From contig OZ024861.1 of the NCBI GenBank assembly GCA_964017155.1, positions 18,087,453-18,151,452 of the forward strand: a DNA stretch of 64,000 nt, written 5' to 3'. Below, in pieces: positions 1 to 15,717 of this stretch. The translations under genes and the position numbers were made by a program. Each line of letters opens with the position of its first letter. Within the stretch, counting starts at the first letter, position 1. This DNA is from Oasisia sp. SBJ-2009. Taxonomy: Eukaryota > Annelida > Polychaeta > Sabellida > Siboglinidae. Under the pieces are notes generated by a model. It did not search any database, was not told the origin of the DNA, and saw only the letters and a list, made by a program, of their open reading frames with translations.

Positions 1-1039
1 ACAACCATCACAGCAAACACAGCACAACCATCACAGCAAACACAACACCACAACCACCACAGCAAACACACCACAACCATCACAGCAAACACACCACAGC
101 CATCACAACACAACCATCACAGCAAACACACCACAACCATTACAGCAAACACAGCACAACCATCACAGCACAACCATCACAGCAAACACACCACAACCAT
201 CACAGCAAACACAGCACAACCATCACAGCAAACACAGCACAACCATCACAGCAAACACAGCACAACCATCACAGCAAACACAACACAACCATCACAGTAA
301 ACACAGCACAACCATCACAGCAAACATAGCACAACCATCACAGCAAACACAGCACAACTATCACAGCAAACACAGCGCAACCATCACAGCAAACACAGCA
401 TAACCATCACCGCAAACACAGCACAACCATCACAGCAAACACAACACAACCATCACAGCAAACACAGCATAACCATCACAGCAAACACAGCGCAACCATC
501 ACAGCAAACACAGCACAACAATCACAGCAAACACAGCACAACCATCACAGCAAACACAGCACAACCATCACAGCAAACACAACACAACCATCACAGCAAA
601 CACAGCATAACCATCACAGCAAACACAGCGCAACCATCACAGCAAACACAGCACAACAATCACAGCAAACACAGCGCAACCATCACAGCAAACACAGAAC
701 AACAATCACAGCAAACACAGCACAACCATCACAGCAAACACAACACAACCATCACAGCAAACACAGCACAACCATCACAGCAAACACAGCACAACCATCA
801 CAGCAAACACAGCACAACCATCACAGCAAACACAGCATAACCATCACAGCAAACACAGCGCAACCATCACAGCAAACACACCACAACCATCACAGCAAGC
901 ACAACACAACCATCACAGCAAACACAGCACAACCATCACAACAAACACAACACAACAATCACAACAAACACGCACAACCATCACAGCAAACACAGCATAA
1001 CCATCACAGCAAACACAGCACAACCATCACAGCATAACC
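1..1039. repeat. Partial B1 block (tail only)
   Basis: The window opens inside a block and reaches the A anchor at 1040. The AAACATAGC variant near 325 is the mark of the B1 subtype, also seen near 5590, 26205, 43428 and 54505. The AACACCACAACCACC marker lies 996 bp before the anchor, against 1,111 bp in other B blocks. The 115-bp shortfall is exactly five monomers, missing between about 290 and 300. Confidence 0.85.
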
Positions 1040-1162
1040 GTGACAGCAAACACAGAACGACTATCACAACAAACATGGCAGAACCATCACAGCAAAAACA
1101 ACATGACCATCACAACAAACGCAGCGCAACCATCGCAGCAAACACACCACAACAGTCACAGC
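1038..1162 (+). repeat. Anchor element (first full copy; type example)
   Basis: This is a run of about five to six diverged monomers carrying a fixed set of rare variants: CCGTGACAGC, ACGACTATCACAACAAAC, an ATG in AACATGGCA, CAAAAACAACATGACC, AAACGCAGCGCAACC, CATCGCAGC and CAACAGTCACAGC. It is the most CpG-dense stretch of the array. Full copies begin, counting the G of CCGTG, at 1040, 4598, 6308, 11526, 13236, 15093, 15718, 16702, 18444, 19373, 22009, 22938, 23922, 25211, 26921, 29847, 31557, 32785, 35421, 36649, 39285, 40154, 41138, 42427, 44137, 47054, 48764, 50612, 51237, 52221, 53510, 55220, 58137, 59847, 61698, 62323 and 63307. Classes: A has CAGAACGAC and ATGGCAG; B has CAGAACGAC and ATGGCAC; C is like B but with CACATCAAAA; D has CAGCACGAC; E is like D but with CACACCAAACGC. 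Confidence 0.93.
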
Positions 1163-4100
1163 AAACACAGCACAACCATCACAGCAAACACACCACAACC
1201 ATCACAGCAAACACAGCACAACCAACACAGCAAACACAGCACAACCATCACAGCAAACACAACACAACCATCACAACAAACACACCACAACCATCACAGC
1301 AAACACACCACAACCATCACAGCAAACACACCACAACCATCACAGCAAACACACCACAACCATCACAGCAAACACAGCACAACCATCACAGCAAACACAG
1401 CACAACCATCACAGCAAACACAACACAACCATCACAACAAACACACCACAACCATCACAGCAAACACACCACAACCATCACAGCAAACACACCACAACCA
1501 TCACAGCAAACACACCACAACCATCACAACACAACCATCACAGCAAACACACCACAACCATCACAGCAAACACACGACAACCATCACAGCAAACACACCA
1601 CAACCATCACAACACAACCATCACAGCAAACACACCACAACCATCACAGCAAACACAGCACAACCATCACAGCAAACACAGCACAATCATCACAGCACAA
1701 CCATCACAGCAAACACAGCACAACCATCACAGCAAACACAGCACAACCATCACAGCAAACACAACACCACAACCACCACAGCAAACACACCACAACCATC
1801 ACAGCAAACACACCACAGCCATCACAACACAACCATCACAGCAAACACACCACAACCATTACAGCAAACACAGCACAACCATCACAGCACAACCATCACA
1901 GCAAACACACCACAACCATCACAGCAAACACAGCACAACCATCACAGCAAACACAGCACAACCATCACAGCAAACACAGCACAACCATCACAGCAAACAC
2001 AACACAACCATCACAGCAAACACAGCATAACCATCACAGCAAACACAGCGCAACCATCACAGCAAACACAGCACAACAATCACAGCAAACACAGCACAAC
2101 CATCACAGCAAACACAACACAACCATCACAGTAAACACAGCACAACCATCACAGCAAACACAGCACAACCATCACAGCAAACACAGCACAACCATCACAG
2201 CAAACACAGCATAACCATCACAGCAAACACAGCGCAACCATCACAGCAAACACAGCATAACCATCACCGCAAACACAGCACAACCATCACAGCAAACACA
2301 ACACAACCATCACAGCAAACACAGCATAACCATCACAGCAAACACAGCGCAACCATCACAGCAAACACAGCACAACAATCACAGCAAACACAGCACAACC
2401 ATCACAGCAAACACAGCACAACCACCACAGCAAACACAACACAACCATCACAGCAAACACAGCATAACCATCACAGCAAACACAGCGCAACCATCACAGC
2501 AAACACAGCACAACAATCACAGCAAACACAGCGCAACCATCACAGCAAACACAGAACAACAATCACAGCAAACACAGCACAACCATCACAGCAAACACAA
2601 CACAACCATCACAGCAAACACAGCACAACCATCACAGCAAACACACGACAACCATCACAGCAAACACACCACAACCATCACAACACAACCATCACAGCAA
2701 ACACACCACAACCATCACAGCAAACACAGCACAACCATCACAGCAAACACAGCACAATCATCACAGCACAACCATCACAGCAAACACAGCACAACCATCA
2801 CAGCAAACACAGCACAACCATCACAGCAAACACAACACCACAACCACCACAGCAAACACACCACAACCATCACAGCAAACACACCACAGCCATCACAACA
2901 CAACCATCACAGCAAACACCGCAACCATTACAGCAAACACAGCACAACCATCACAGCACAACCATCACAGCAAACACACCACAACCATCACAGCAAACAC
3001 AGCACAACCATCACAGCAAACACAGCACAACCATCACAGCAAACACAGCACAACCATCACAGCAAACACAACACAACCATCACAGCAAACACAGCATAAC
3101 CATCACAGCAAACACAGCGCAACCATCACAGCAAACACAGCACAACAATCACAGCAAACACAGCACAACCATCACAGCAAACACAACACAACCATCACAG
3201 TAAACACAGCACAACCATCACAGCAAACACAGCACAACCATCACAGCAAACACAGCACAACCATCACAGCAAACACAGCATAACCATCACAGCAAACACA
3301 GCGCAACCATCACAGCAAACACAGCATAACCATCACCGCAAACACAGCACAACCATCACAGCAAACACAACACAACCATCACAGCAAACACAGCATAACC
3401 ATCACAGCAAACACAGCGCAACCATCACAGCAAACACAGCACAACAATCACAGCAAACACAGCACAACCATCACAGCAAACACAGCACAACCACCACAGC
3501 AAACACAACACAACCATCACAGCAAACACAGCATAACCATCACAGCAAACACAGCGCAACCATCACAGCAAACACAGCACAACCATCACAGCAAACACAA
3601 CACAACCATCACAACAAACACACCACAACCATCACAGCAAACACACCACAACCATCACAGCAAACACACCACAACCATCACAGCAAACACACCACAACCA
3701 TCACAACACAACCATCACAGCAAACACACCACAACCATCACAGCAAACACACGACAACCATCACAGCAAACACACCACAACCATCACAACACAACCATCA
3801 CAGCAAACACACCACAACCATCACAGCAAACACAGCACAACCATCACAGCAAACACAGCACAACCATCACAGCAAACACAGCACAACCATCACAGCAAAC
3901 ACAACACCACAACCACCACAGCAAACACACCACAACCATCACAGCAAACACACCACAGCCATCACAACACAACCATCACAGCAAACACCGCAACCATTAC
4001 AGCAAACACAGCACAACCATCACAGCACAACCATCACAGCAAACACACCACAACCATCACAGCAAACACAGCACAACCATCACAGCAAACACAGCACAAC

Positions 4101-4597
4101 CATCACAGCAAACACAGCACAACCACCACAGCAAACACAACACAACCATCACAGCAAACACAGCATAACCATCACAGCAAACACAGCGCAACCATCACAG
4201 CAAACACAGCACAACAATCACAGCAAACACAGCGCAACCATCACAGCAAACACAGAACAACAATCACAGCAAACACAGCACAACCATCACAGCAAACACA
4301 ACACAACCATCACAGCAAACACCGCACAACCATCACAGCAAACACAGCACAACCATCACAGCAAACACAGCACAACCATCACAGCAAACACAGCATAACC
4401 ATCACAGCAAACACAGCGCAACCATCACAGCAAACACACCACAACCATCACAGCAAGCACAACACAACCATCACAGCAAACACAGCACAACCATCACAAC
4501 AAACACAACACAACAATCACAACAAACACGCGCAACCATCACAGCAAACACAGCATAACCATCACAGCAAACACAGCACAACCATCACAGCATAACC
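1040..4597. repeat. A1 block with E-like tail (3,558 bp)
   Basis: The head is class A (ATGGCAGAACC). The AACACCACAACCACC marker recurs at 1763, 2834 and 3903, so an internal repeat of about 1.07 kb is present. The part after about 3.58 kb re-enters sequence like the body of an E block, including CACCGCAACCATTAC near 3985, and leads into a B1 block as E blocks do. The simplest reading is an A1/E hybrid made by unequal exchange. A private CAACCAACACAGC variant sits at 1219-1231. Confidence 0.82.
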
Positions 4598-6307
4598 GTG
4601 ACAGCAAACACAGAACGACTATCACAACAAACATGGCACAACCATCACAGCAAAAACAACATGACCATCACAACAAACGCAGCGCAACCATCGCAGCAAA
4701 CACACCACAACAGTCACAGCAAACACAGCACAACCATCACAGCAAACACACCACAACCATCACAGCAAACACAGCACAACCATCACAGCAAACACAGCAC
4801 AACCATCACAGCAAACACAACACAACCATCACAACAAACACACCACATCCATCACAACAAACACACCACAACCATCACAGCAAACACACCACAACCATCA
4901 CAGCAAACACCCCACAACCATCACAGCAAACACACCACAACCATCACAACACAACCATCACAGCAAACACACCACAACCATCACAGCAAACACACGACAA
5001 CCATCATAGCAAACACACCACAACCATCACAACACAACCATCACAGCAAACACACCACAACCATCATAGCAAACACAGCACAACCATCACAGCACAACCA
5101 TCACAGCAAACACAGCACAATCATCACAGCACAACCATCACAGCAAACACAGCACAACCATCACAGCAAACACAGCACAACCATCACAGCAAACACAACA
5201 CCACAACCACCACAGCAAACACACCACTACCATCACAGCAAACACACCACAGCCATCACAACACAACCATCACAGCAAACACACCACAACCATTACAGCA
5301 AACACAGCACAACCATCACAGCACAACCATCACAGCAAACACACCACAACCATCACAGCAAACACAGCACAACCATCACAGCAAACACAGCACAACCATC
5401 ACAGCAAACACAGCACAACCATCACAGCAAACACAACACAACCATCACAGCAAACACAGCATAACCATCACAGCAAACACAGCGCAACCATCACAGCAAA
5501 CACAGCACAACAATCACAGCAAACACAGCACAACCATCACAGCAAACACAACACAACCATCACAGTAAACACAGCACAACCATCACAGCAAACATAGCAC
5601 AACCATCACAGCAAACACAGCACAACTATCACAGCAAACACAGCGCAACCATCACAGCAAACACAGCATAACCATCACCGCAAACACAGCACAACCATCA
5701 CAGCAAACACAACACAACCATCACAGCAAACACAGCATAACCATCACAGCAAACACAGCGCAACCATCACAGCAAACACAGCACAACAATCACAGCAAAC
5801 ACAGCACAACCATCACAGCAAACACAGCACAACCATCACAGCAAACACAACACAACCATCACAGCAAACACAGCATAACCATCACAGCAAACACAGCGCA
5901 ACCATCACAGCAAACACAGCACAACAATCACAGCAAACACAGCGCAACCATCACAGCAAACACAGAACAACAATCACAGCAAACACAGCACAACCATCAC
6001 AGCAAACACAACACAACCATCACAGCAAACACAGCACAACCATCACAGCAAACACAGCACAACCATCACAGCAAACACAGCACAACCATCACAGCAAACA
6101 CAGCATAACCATCACAGCAAACACAGCGCAACCATCACAGCAAACACACCACAACCATCACAGCAAGCACAACACAACCATCACAGCAAACACAGCACAA
6201 CCATCACAACAAACACAACACAACAATCACAACAAACACGCACAACCATCACAGCAAACACAGCATAACCATCACAGCAAACACAGCACAACCATCACAG
6301 CATAACC
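4598..6307. repeat. B1 block (1,710 bp), cycle I
   Basis: The class B anchor is followed by B-specific monomers CACCACATCCATCAC near 4841, a CACCCCACAACC near 4910 and CACCACTACC near 5223. The AAACATAGC monomer near 5590 marks the B1 subtype. A class A anchor follows at exactly 1,710 bp. Two CGACAACCATCATAGC / AACCATCATAGC variants lie near 5000 and 5060; the second is not seen in other B copies. Confidence 0.9.
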
Positions 6308-9300
6308 GTGACAGCAAACACAGAACGACTATCACAACAAACATGGCAGAACCATCACAGCAAAAACAACATGACCATCACAACAAACGCAGCGCAACCA
6401 TCGCAGCAAACACACCACAACAGTCACAGCAAACACAGCACAACCATCACAGCAAACACACCACAACCATCACAGCAAACACAGCACAACCATCACAGCA
6501 AACACAGCACAACCATCACAGCAAACACAACACAACCATCACAACAAACACACCACAACCATCACAGCAAACACACCACAACCATCACAGCAAACACACC
6601 ACAACCATCACAGCAAACACACCACAACCATCACAGCAAACACAGCACAACCATCACAGCAAACACAGCACAACCATCACAGCAAACACAACACAACCAT
6701 CACAACAAACACACCACAACCATCACAGCAAACACACCACAACCATCACAGCAAACACACCACAACCATCACAGCAAACACACCACAACCATCACAACAC
6801 AACCATCACAGCAAACACACCACAACCATCACAGCAAACACACGACAACCATCACAGCAAACACACCACAACCATCACAACACAACCATCACAGCAAACA
6901 CACCACAACCATCACAGCAAACACAGCACAACCATCACAGCAAACACAGCACAATCATCACAGCACAACCATCACAGCAAACACAGCACAACCATCACAG
7001 CAAACACAGCACAACCATCACAGCAAACACAACACCACAACCACCACAGCAAACACACCACAACCATCACAGCAAACACACCACAGCCATCACAACACAA
7101 CCATCACAGCAAACACACCACAACCATTACAGCAAACACAGCACAACCATCACAGCACAACCATCACAGCAAACACACCACAACCATCACAGCAAACACA
7201 GCACAACCATCACAGCAAACACAGCACAACCATCACAGCAAACACAGCACAACCATCACAGCAAACACAACACAACCATCACAGCAAACACAGCATAACC
7301 ATCACAGCAAACACAGCGCAACCATCACAGCAAACACAGCACAACAATCACAGCAAACACAGCACAACCATCACAGCAAACACAACACAACCATCACAGT
7401 AAACACAGCACAACCATCACAGCAAACACAGCACAACCATCACAGCAAACACAGCACAACCATCACAGCAAACACAGCATAACCATCACAGCAAACACAG
7501 CGCAACCATCACAGCAAACACAGCATAACCATCACCGCAAACACAGCACAACCATCACAGCAAACACAACACAACCATCACAGCAAACACAGCATAACCA
7601 TCACAGCAAACACAGCGCAACCATCACAGCAAACACAGCACAACAATCACAGCAAACACAGCACAACCATCACAGCAAACACAGCACAACCACCACAGCA
7701 AACACAACACAACCATCACAGCAAACACAGCATAACCATCACAGCAAACACAGCGCAACCATCACAGCAAACACAGCACAACAATCACAGCAAACACAGC
7801 GCAACCATCACAGCAAACACAGAACAACAATCACAGCAAACACAGCACAACCATCACAGCAAACACAACACAACCATCACAGCAAACACAGCACAACCAT
7901 CACAGCAAACACACGACAACCATCACAGCAAACACACCACAACCATCACAACACAACCATCACAGCAAACACACCACAACCATCACAGCAAACACAGCAC
8001 AACCATCACAGCAAACACAGCACAATCATCACAGCACAACCATCACAGCAAACACAGCACAACCATCACAGCAAACACAGCACAACCATCACAGCAAACA
8101 CAACACCACAACCACCACAGCAAACACACCACAACCATCACAGCAAACACACCACAGCCATCACAACACAACCATCACAGCAAACACCGCAACCATTACA
8201 GCAAACACAGCACAACCATCACAGCACAACCATCACAGCAAACACACCACAACCATCACAGCAAACACAGCACAACCATCACAGCAAACACAGCACAACC
8301 ATCACAGCAAACACAGCACAACCATCACAGCAAACACAACACAACCATCACAGCAAACACAGCATAACCATCACAGCAAACACAGCGCAACCATCACAGC
8401 AAACACAGCACAACAATCACAGCAAACACAGCACAACCATCACAGCAAACACAACACAACCATCACAGTAAACACAGCACAACCATCACAGCAAACACAG
8501 CACAACCATCACAGCAAACACAGCACAACCATCACAGCAAACACAGCATAACCATCACAGCAAACACAGCGCAACCATCACAGCAAACACAGCATAACCA
8601 TCACCGCAAACACAGCACAACCATCACAGCAAACACAACACAACCATCACAGCAAACACAGCATAACCATCACAGCAAACACAGCGCAACCATCACAGCA
8701 AACACAGCACAACAATCACAGCAAACACAGCACAACCATCACAGCAAACACAGCACAACCACCACAGCAAACACAACACAACCATCACAGCAAACACAGC
8801 ATAACCATCACAGCAAACACAGCGCAACCATCACAGCAAACACAGCACAACAATCACAGCAAACACAGCGCAACCATCACAGCAAACACAGAACAACAAT
8901 CACAGCAAACACAGCACAACCATCACAGCAAACACAACACAACCATCACAGCAAACACCGCACAACCATCACAGCAAACACAACACAACCATCACAACAA
9001 ACACACCACAACCATCACAGCAAACACACCACAACCATCACAGCAAACACACCACAACCATCACAGCAAACACACCACAACCATCACAACACAACCATCA
9101 CAGCAAACACACCACAACCATCACAGCAAACACACGACAACCATCACAGCAAACACACCACAACCATCACAACACAACCATCACAGCAAACACACCACAA
9201 CCATCACAGCAAACACAGCACAACCATCACAGCAAACACAGCACAATCATCACAGCACAACCATCACAGCAAACACAGCACAACCATCACAGCAAACACA

Positions 9301-11525
9301 GCACAACCATCACAGCAAACACAACACCACAACCACCACAGCAAACACACCACAACCATCACAGCAAACACACCACAGCCATCACAACACAACCATCACA
9401 GCAAACACACCACAACCATTACAGCAAACACAGCACAACCATCACAGCACAACCATCACAGCAAACACACCACAACCATCACAGCAAACACAGCACAACC
9501 ATCACAGCAAACACAGCACAACCATCACAGCAAACACAGCACAACCATCACAGCAAACACAACACAACCATCACAGCAAACACAGCATAACCATCACAGC
9601 AAACACAGCGCAACCATCACAGCAAACACAGCACAACAATCACAGCAAACACAGCACAACCATCACAGCAAACACAACACAACCATCACAGTAAACACAG
9701 CACAACCATCACAGCAAACACAGCACAACCATCACAGCAAACACAGCACAACCATCACAGCAAACACAGCATAACCATCACAGCAAACACAGCGCAACCA
9801 TCACAGCAAACACAGCATAACCATCACCGCAAACACAGCACAACCATCACAGCAAACACAACACAACCATCACAGCAAACACAGCATAACCATCACAGCA
9901 AACACAGCGCAACCATCACAGCAAACACAGCACAACAATCACAGCAAACACAGCACAACCATCACAGCAAACACAGCACAACCACCACAGCAAACACAAC
10001 ACAACCATCACAGCAAACACAGCATAACCATCACAGCAAACACAGCGCAACCATCACAGCAAACACAGCACAACAATCACAGCAAACACAGCGCAACCAT
10101 CACAGCAAACACAGAACAACAATCACAGCAAACACAGCACAACCATCACAGCAAACACAACACAACCATCACAGCAAACACAGCACAACCATCACAGCAA
10201 ACACACGACAACCATCATAGCAAACACACCACAACCATCACAACACAACCATCACAGCAAACACACCACAACCATCACAGCAAACACAGCACAACCATCA
10301 CAGCAAACACAGCACAATCATCACAGCACAACCATCACAGCAAACACAGCACAACCATCACAGCAAACACAGCACAACCATCACAGCAAACACAACACCA
10401 CAACCACCACAGCAAACACACCACAACCATCACAGCAAACACACCACAGCCATCACAACACAACCATCACAGCAAACACCGCAACCATTACAGCAAACAC
10501 AGCACAACCATCACAGCACAACCATCACAGCAAACACACCACAACCATCACAGCAAACACAGCACAACCATCACAGCAAACACAGCACAACCATCACAGC
10601 AAACACAGCACAACCATCACAGCAAACACAACACAACCATCACAGCAAACACAGCATAACCATCACAGCAAACACAGCGCAACCATCACAGCAAACACAG
10701 CACAACAATCACAGCAAACACAGCACAACCATCACAGCAAACACAACACAACCATCACAGTAAACACAGCACAACCATCACAGCAAACACAGCACAACCA
10801 TCACAGCAAACACAGCACAACCATCACAGCAAACACAGCATAACCATCACAGCAAACACAGCGCAACCATCACAGCAAACACAGCATAACCATCACCGCA
10901 AACACAGCACAACCATCACAGCAAACACAACACAACCATCACAGCAAACACAGCATAACCATCACAGCAAACACAGCGCAACCATCACAGCAAACACAGC
11001 ACAACAATCACAGCAAACACAGCACAACCATCACAGCAAACACAGCACAACCACCACAGCAAACACAACACAACCATCACAGCAAACACAGCATAACCAT
11101 CACAGCAAACACAGCGCAACCATCACAGCAAACACAGCACAACAATCACAGCAAACACAGCGCAACCATCACAGCAAACACAGAACAACAATCACAGCAA
11201 ACACAGCACAACCATCACAGCAAACACAACACAACCATCACAGCAAACACCGCACAACCATCACAGCAAACACAGCACAACCATCACAGCAAACACAGCA
11301 CAACCATCACAGCAAACACAGCATAACCATCACAGCAAACACAGCGCAACCATCACAGCAAACACACCACAACCATCACAGCAAGCACAACACAACCATC
11401 ACAGCAAACACAGCCCAACCATCACAACAAACACAACACAACAATCACAACAAACACGCGCAACCATCACAGCAAACACAGCATAACCATCACAGCAAAC
11501 ACAGCACAACCATCACAGCATAACC
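6308..11525. repeat. A1 block, expanded (5,218 bp), cycle I
   Basis: This is the longest anchor-free interval. The AACACCACAACCACC marker occurs at 7031, 8102, 9323 and 10394, that is, two 1,071-bp pairs offset by 2,292 bp. The excess over the 2,926-bp A1 block at 26921 is also exactly 2,292 bp, so one internal tandem duplication explains it. The junction is near 8.97 kb, where CACCGCACAACC runs into AACACAACACAACC. The block ends with CAGCCCAACC near 11411, a variant found only before B2 blocks. Confidence 0.88.
6690..11270. repeat. 2,292-bp internal tandem duplication within the cycle I A1 block (approximate edges)
   Basis: Marker pairs at 7031 and 8102 recur at 9323 and 10394, both at offset 2,292. 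The A1 block here is also exactly 2,292 bp longer than the one in cycle II. The two copies meet near 8.97-8.98 kb. Confidence 0.82.
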
Positions 11526-13235
11526 GTGACAGCAAACACAGAACGACTATCACAACAAACATGGCACAACCATCACAGCAAAAACAACATGACCATCACA
11601 ACAAACGCAGCGCAACCATCGCAGCAAACACACCACAACAGTCACAGCAAACACAGCACAACCATCACAGCAAACACACCACAACCATCACAGCAAACAC
11701 AGCACAACCATCACAGCAAACACAGCACAACCATCACAGCAAACACAACACAACCATCACAACAAACACACCACATCCATCACAACAAACACACCACAAC
11801 CATCACAGCAAACACACCACAACCATCACAGCAAACACCCCACAACCATCACAGCAAACACACCACAACCATCACAACACAACCATCACAGCAAACACAC
11901 CACAACCATCACAGCAAACACACGACAACCATCATAGCAAACACACCACAACCATCACAACACAACCATCACAGCAAACACACCACAACCATCACAGCAA
12001 ACACAGCACAACCATCACAGCACAACCATCACAGCAAACACAGCACAATCATCACAGCACAACCATCACAGCAAACACAGCACAACCATCACAGCAAACA
12101 CAGCACAACCATCACAGCAAACACAACACCACAACCACCACAGCAAACACACCACTACCATCACAGCAAACACACCACAGCCATCACAACACAACCATCA
12201 CAGCAAACACACCACAACCATTACAGCAAACACAGCACAACCATCACAGCACAACCATCACAGCAAACACACCACAACCATCACAGCAAACACAGCACAA
12301 CCATCACAGCAAACACAGCACAACCATCACAGCAAACACAGCACAACCATCACAGCAAACACAACACAACCATCACAGCAAACACAGCATAACCATCACA
12401 GCAAACACAGCGCAACCATCACAGCAAACACAGCACAACAATCACAGCAAACACAGCACAACCATCACAGCAAACACAACACAACCATCACAGTAAACAC
12501 AGCACAACCATCACAGCAAACACAGCACAACCATCACAGCAAACACAGCACAACTATCACAGCAAACACAGCGCAACCATCACAGCAAACACAGCATAAC
12601 CATCACCGCAAACACAGCACAACCATCACAGCAAACACAACACAACCATCACAGCAAACACAGCATAACCATCACAGCAAACACAGCGCAACCATCACAG
12701 CAAACACAGCACAACAATCACAGCAAACACAGCACAACCATCACAGCAAACACAGCACAACCATCACAGCAAACACAACACAACCATCACAGCAAACACA
12801 GCATAACCATCACAGCAAACACAGCGCAACCATCACAGCAAACACAGCACAACAATCACAGCAAACACAGCGCAACCATCACAGCAAACACAGAACAACA
12901 ATCACAGCAAACACAGCACAACCATCACAGCAAACACAACACAACCATCACAGCAAACACAGCACAACCATCACAGCAAACACAGCACAACCATCACAGC
13001 AAACACAGCACAACCATCACAGCAAACACAGCATAACCATCACAGCAAACACAGCGCAACCATCACAGCAAACACACCACAACCATCACAGCAAGCACAA
13101 CACAACCATCACAGCAAACACAGCACAACCATCACAACAAACACAACACAACAATCACAACAAACACGCACAACCATCACAGCAAACACAGCATAACCAT
13201 CACAGCAAACACAGCACAACCATCACAGCATAACC
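11526..13235. repeat. B2 block (1,710 bp), cycle I
   Basis: The class B anchor and B-specific CATCC, CCCC and CACTACC monomers are present. The AAACATAGC of B1 is replaced by AAACACAGC near 12525, marking subtype B2. It is followed at exactly 1,710 bp by a class A anchor. Confidence 0.9.
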
Positions 13236-15092
13236 GTGACAGCAAACACAGAACGACTATCACAACAAACATGGCAGAACCATCACAGCAAAAACAACAT
13301 GACCATCACAACAAACGCAGCGCAACCATCGCAGCAAACACACCACAACAGTCACAGCAAACACAGCACAACCATCACAGCAAACACACCACAACCATCA
13401 CAGCAAACACAGCACAACCATCACAGCAAACACAGCACAACCATCACAGCAAACACAACACAACCATCACAACAAACACACCACAACCATCACAACAAAC
13501 ACACCACAACCATCACAGCAAACACACCACAACCATCACAGCAAACACACCACAACCATCACAGCAAACACAGCACAACCATCACAGCAAACACAGCACA
13601 ACCATCACAGCAAACACAACACAACCATCACAACAAACACACCACAACCATCACAGCAAACACACCACAACCATCACAGCAAACACACCACAACCATCAC
13701 AGCAAACACACCACAACCATCACAACACAACCATCACAGCAAACACACCACAACCATCACAGCAAACACACGACAACCATCACAGCAAACACACCACAAC
13801 CATCACAACACAACCATCACAGCAAACACACCACAACCATCACAGCAAACACAGCACAACCATCACAGCAAACACAGCACAATCATCACAGCACAACCAT
13901 CACAGCAAACACAGCACAACCATCACAGCAAACACAGCACAACCATCACAGCAAACACAACACCACAACCACCACAGCAAACACACCACAACCATCACAG
14001 CAAACACACCACAGCCATCACAACACAACCATCACAGCAAACACACCACAACCATTACAGCAAACACAGCACAACCATCACAGCACAACCATCACAGCAA
14101 ACACACCACAACCATCACAGCAAACACAGCACAACCATCACAGCAAACACAGCACAACCATCACAGCAACCACAGCACAACCATCACAGCAAACACAACA
14201 CAACCATCACAGCAAACACAGCATAACCATCACAGCAAACACAGCGCAACCATCACAGCAAACACAGCACAACAATCACAGCAAACACAGCACAACCATC
14301 ACAGCAAACACAACACAACCATCACAGTAAACACAGCACAACCATCACAGCAAACACAGCACAACCATCACAGCAAACACAGCACAACCATCACAGCAAA
14401 CACAGCATAACCATCACAGCAAACACAGCGCAACCATCACAGCAAACACAGCATAACCATCACCGCAAACACAGCACAACCATCACAGCAAGCACAACAC
14501 AACCATCACAGCAAACACAGCATAACCATCACAGCAAACACAGCGCAACCATCACAGCAAACACAGCACAACAATCACAGCAAACACAGCACAACCATCA
14601 CAGCAAACACAGCACAACCACCACAGCAAACACAACACAACCATCACAGCAAACACAGCATAACCATCACAGCAAACACAGCGCAACCATCACAGCAAAC
14701 ACAGCACAACAATCACAGCAAACACAGCGCAACCATCACAGCAAACACAGAACAACAATCACAGCAAACACAGCACAACCATCACAGCAAACACAACACA
14801 ACCATCACAGCAAACACAGCACAACCATCACAGCAAACACAGCACAACCATCACAGCAAACACAGCACAACCATCACAGCAAACACAGCATAACCATCAC
14901 AGCAAACACAGCGCAACCATCACAGCAAACACACCACAACCATCACAGCAAGCACAACACAACCATCACAGCAAACACAGCACAACCATCACAACAAACA
15001 CAACACAACAATCACAACAAACACGCACAACCATAACAGCAAACACAGCATAACCATCACAGCAAACACAGCACAACCATCACAGCATAACC
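13236..15092. repeat. A2 block (1,857 bp), cycle I
   Basis: The class A anchor is followed near 13480 by CATCACAACAAACACACC where A1 blocks read CAGC. This defines subtype A2, which always leads to a D block. Private changes include CAGCAACCACAGC at 14170. An AACCATAACAGC monomer near 15031, shared with copies near 50552 and 61637, sits just before the next anchor. Confidence 0.88.
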
Positions 15093-15717
15093 GTGACAGC
15101 AAACACAGCACGACTATCACAACAAACATGGCACAACCATCACAGCAAAAACAACATGACCATCACAACAAACGCAGCGCAACCATCGCAGCAAACACAC
15201 CACAACAGTCACAGCAAACACAGCACAACCATCACAGCAAACACAGCACAACCGTCACAGCAAACACAGCACAACCATCACAGCAAACACAGTATAACCA
15301 TGACAGCAAGCATAGCACAACCATCACAGCAAACACACCACAACCATCACAGCAAACACACCACAACCATCACAGCAAACACACCACAACCATCACAGCA
15401 AACACAGCACAACCATCACAGCAAACACAGCACAACCATCACAGCAAACACAACACAACCATCACAACAAACACACCACAACCATCACAGCAAACACACC
15501 ACAACCATCACAGCAAACACACCACAACCATCACAGCAAACACACCACAACCATCACAACACAACCATCACAGCAAACACACCACAACCATCACAGCAAA
15601 CACACGACAACCATCACAGCAAACACAACACAACAATCACAACAAACACGCACAACCATCACAGCAAACACAGCATAACCATCACAGCAAACACAGCACA
15701 ACCATCACAGCATAACC
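15093..15717. repeat. D1 block (625 bp), cycle I
   Basis: The class D anchor is followed by CAACCGTCACAGC, then CAGTATAACCATGACAGC and AGCAAGCATAGC near 15290-15316. The G in CCATGAC marks D1 and is absent from D2. The block ends with AACAATCACAACAAACACGC and a direct D2 anchor. Two more copies of this 625-bp unit lie at 50612 and 61698. Confidence 0.9.

Noticed and set aside
1038..1162. CENP-B box or other named protein site in the anchor
   Set aside because: The CpGs in the anchor prompted the idea, but I do not see the required TTCG and CGGG core on either strand.
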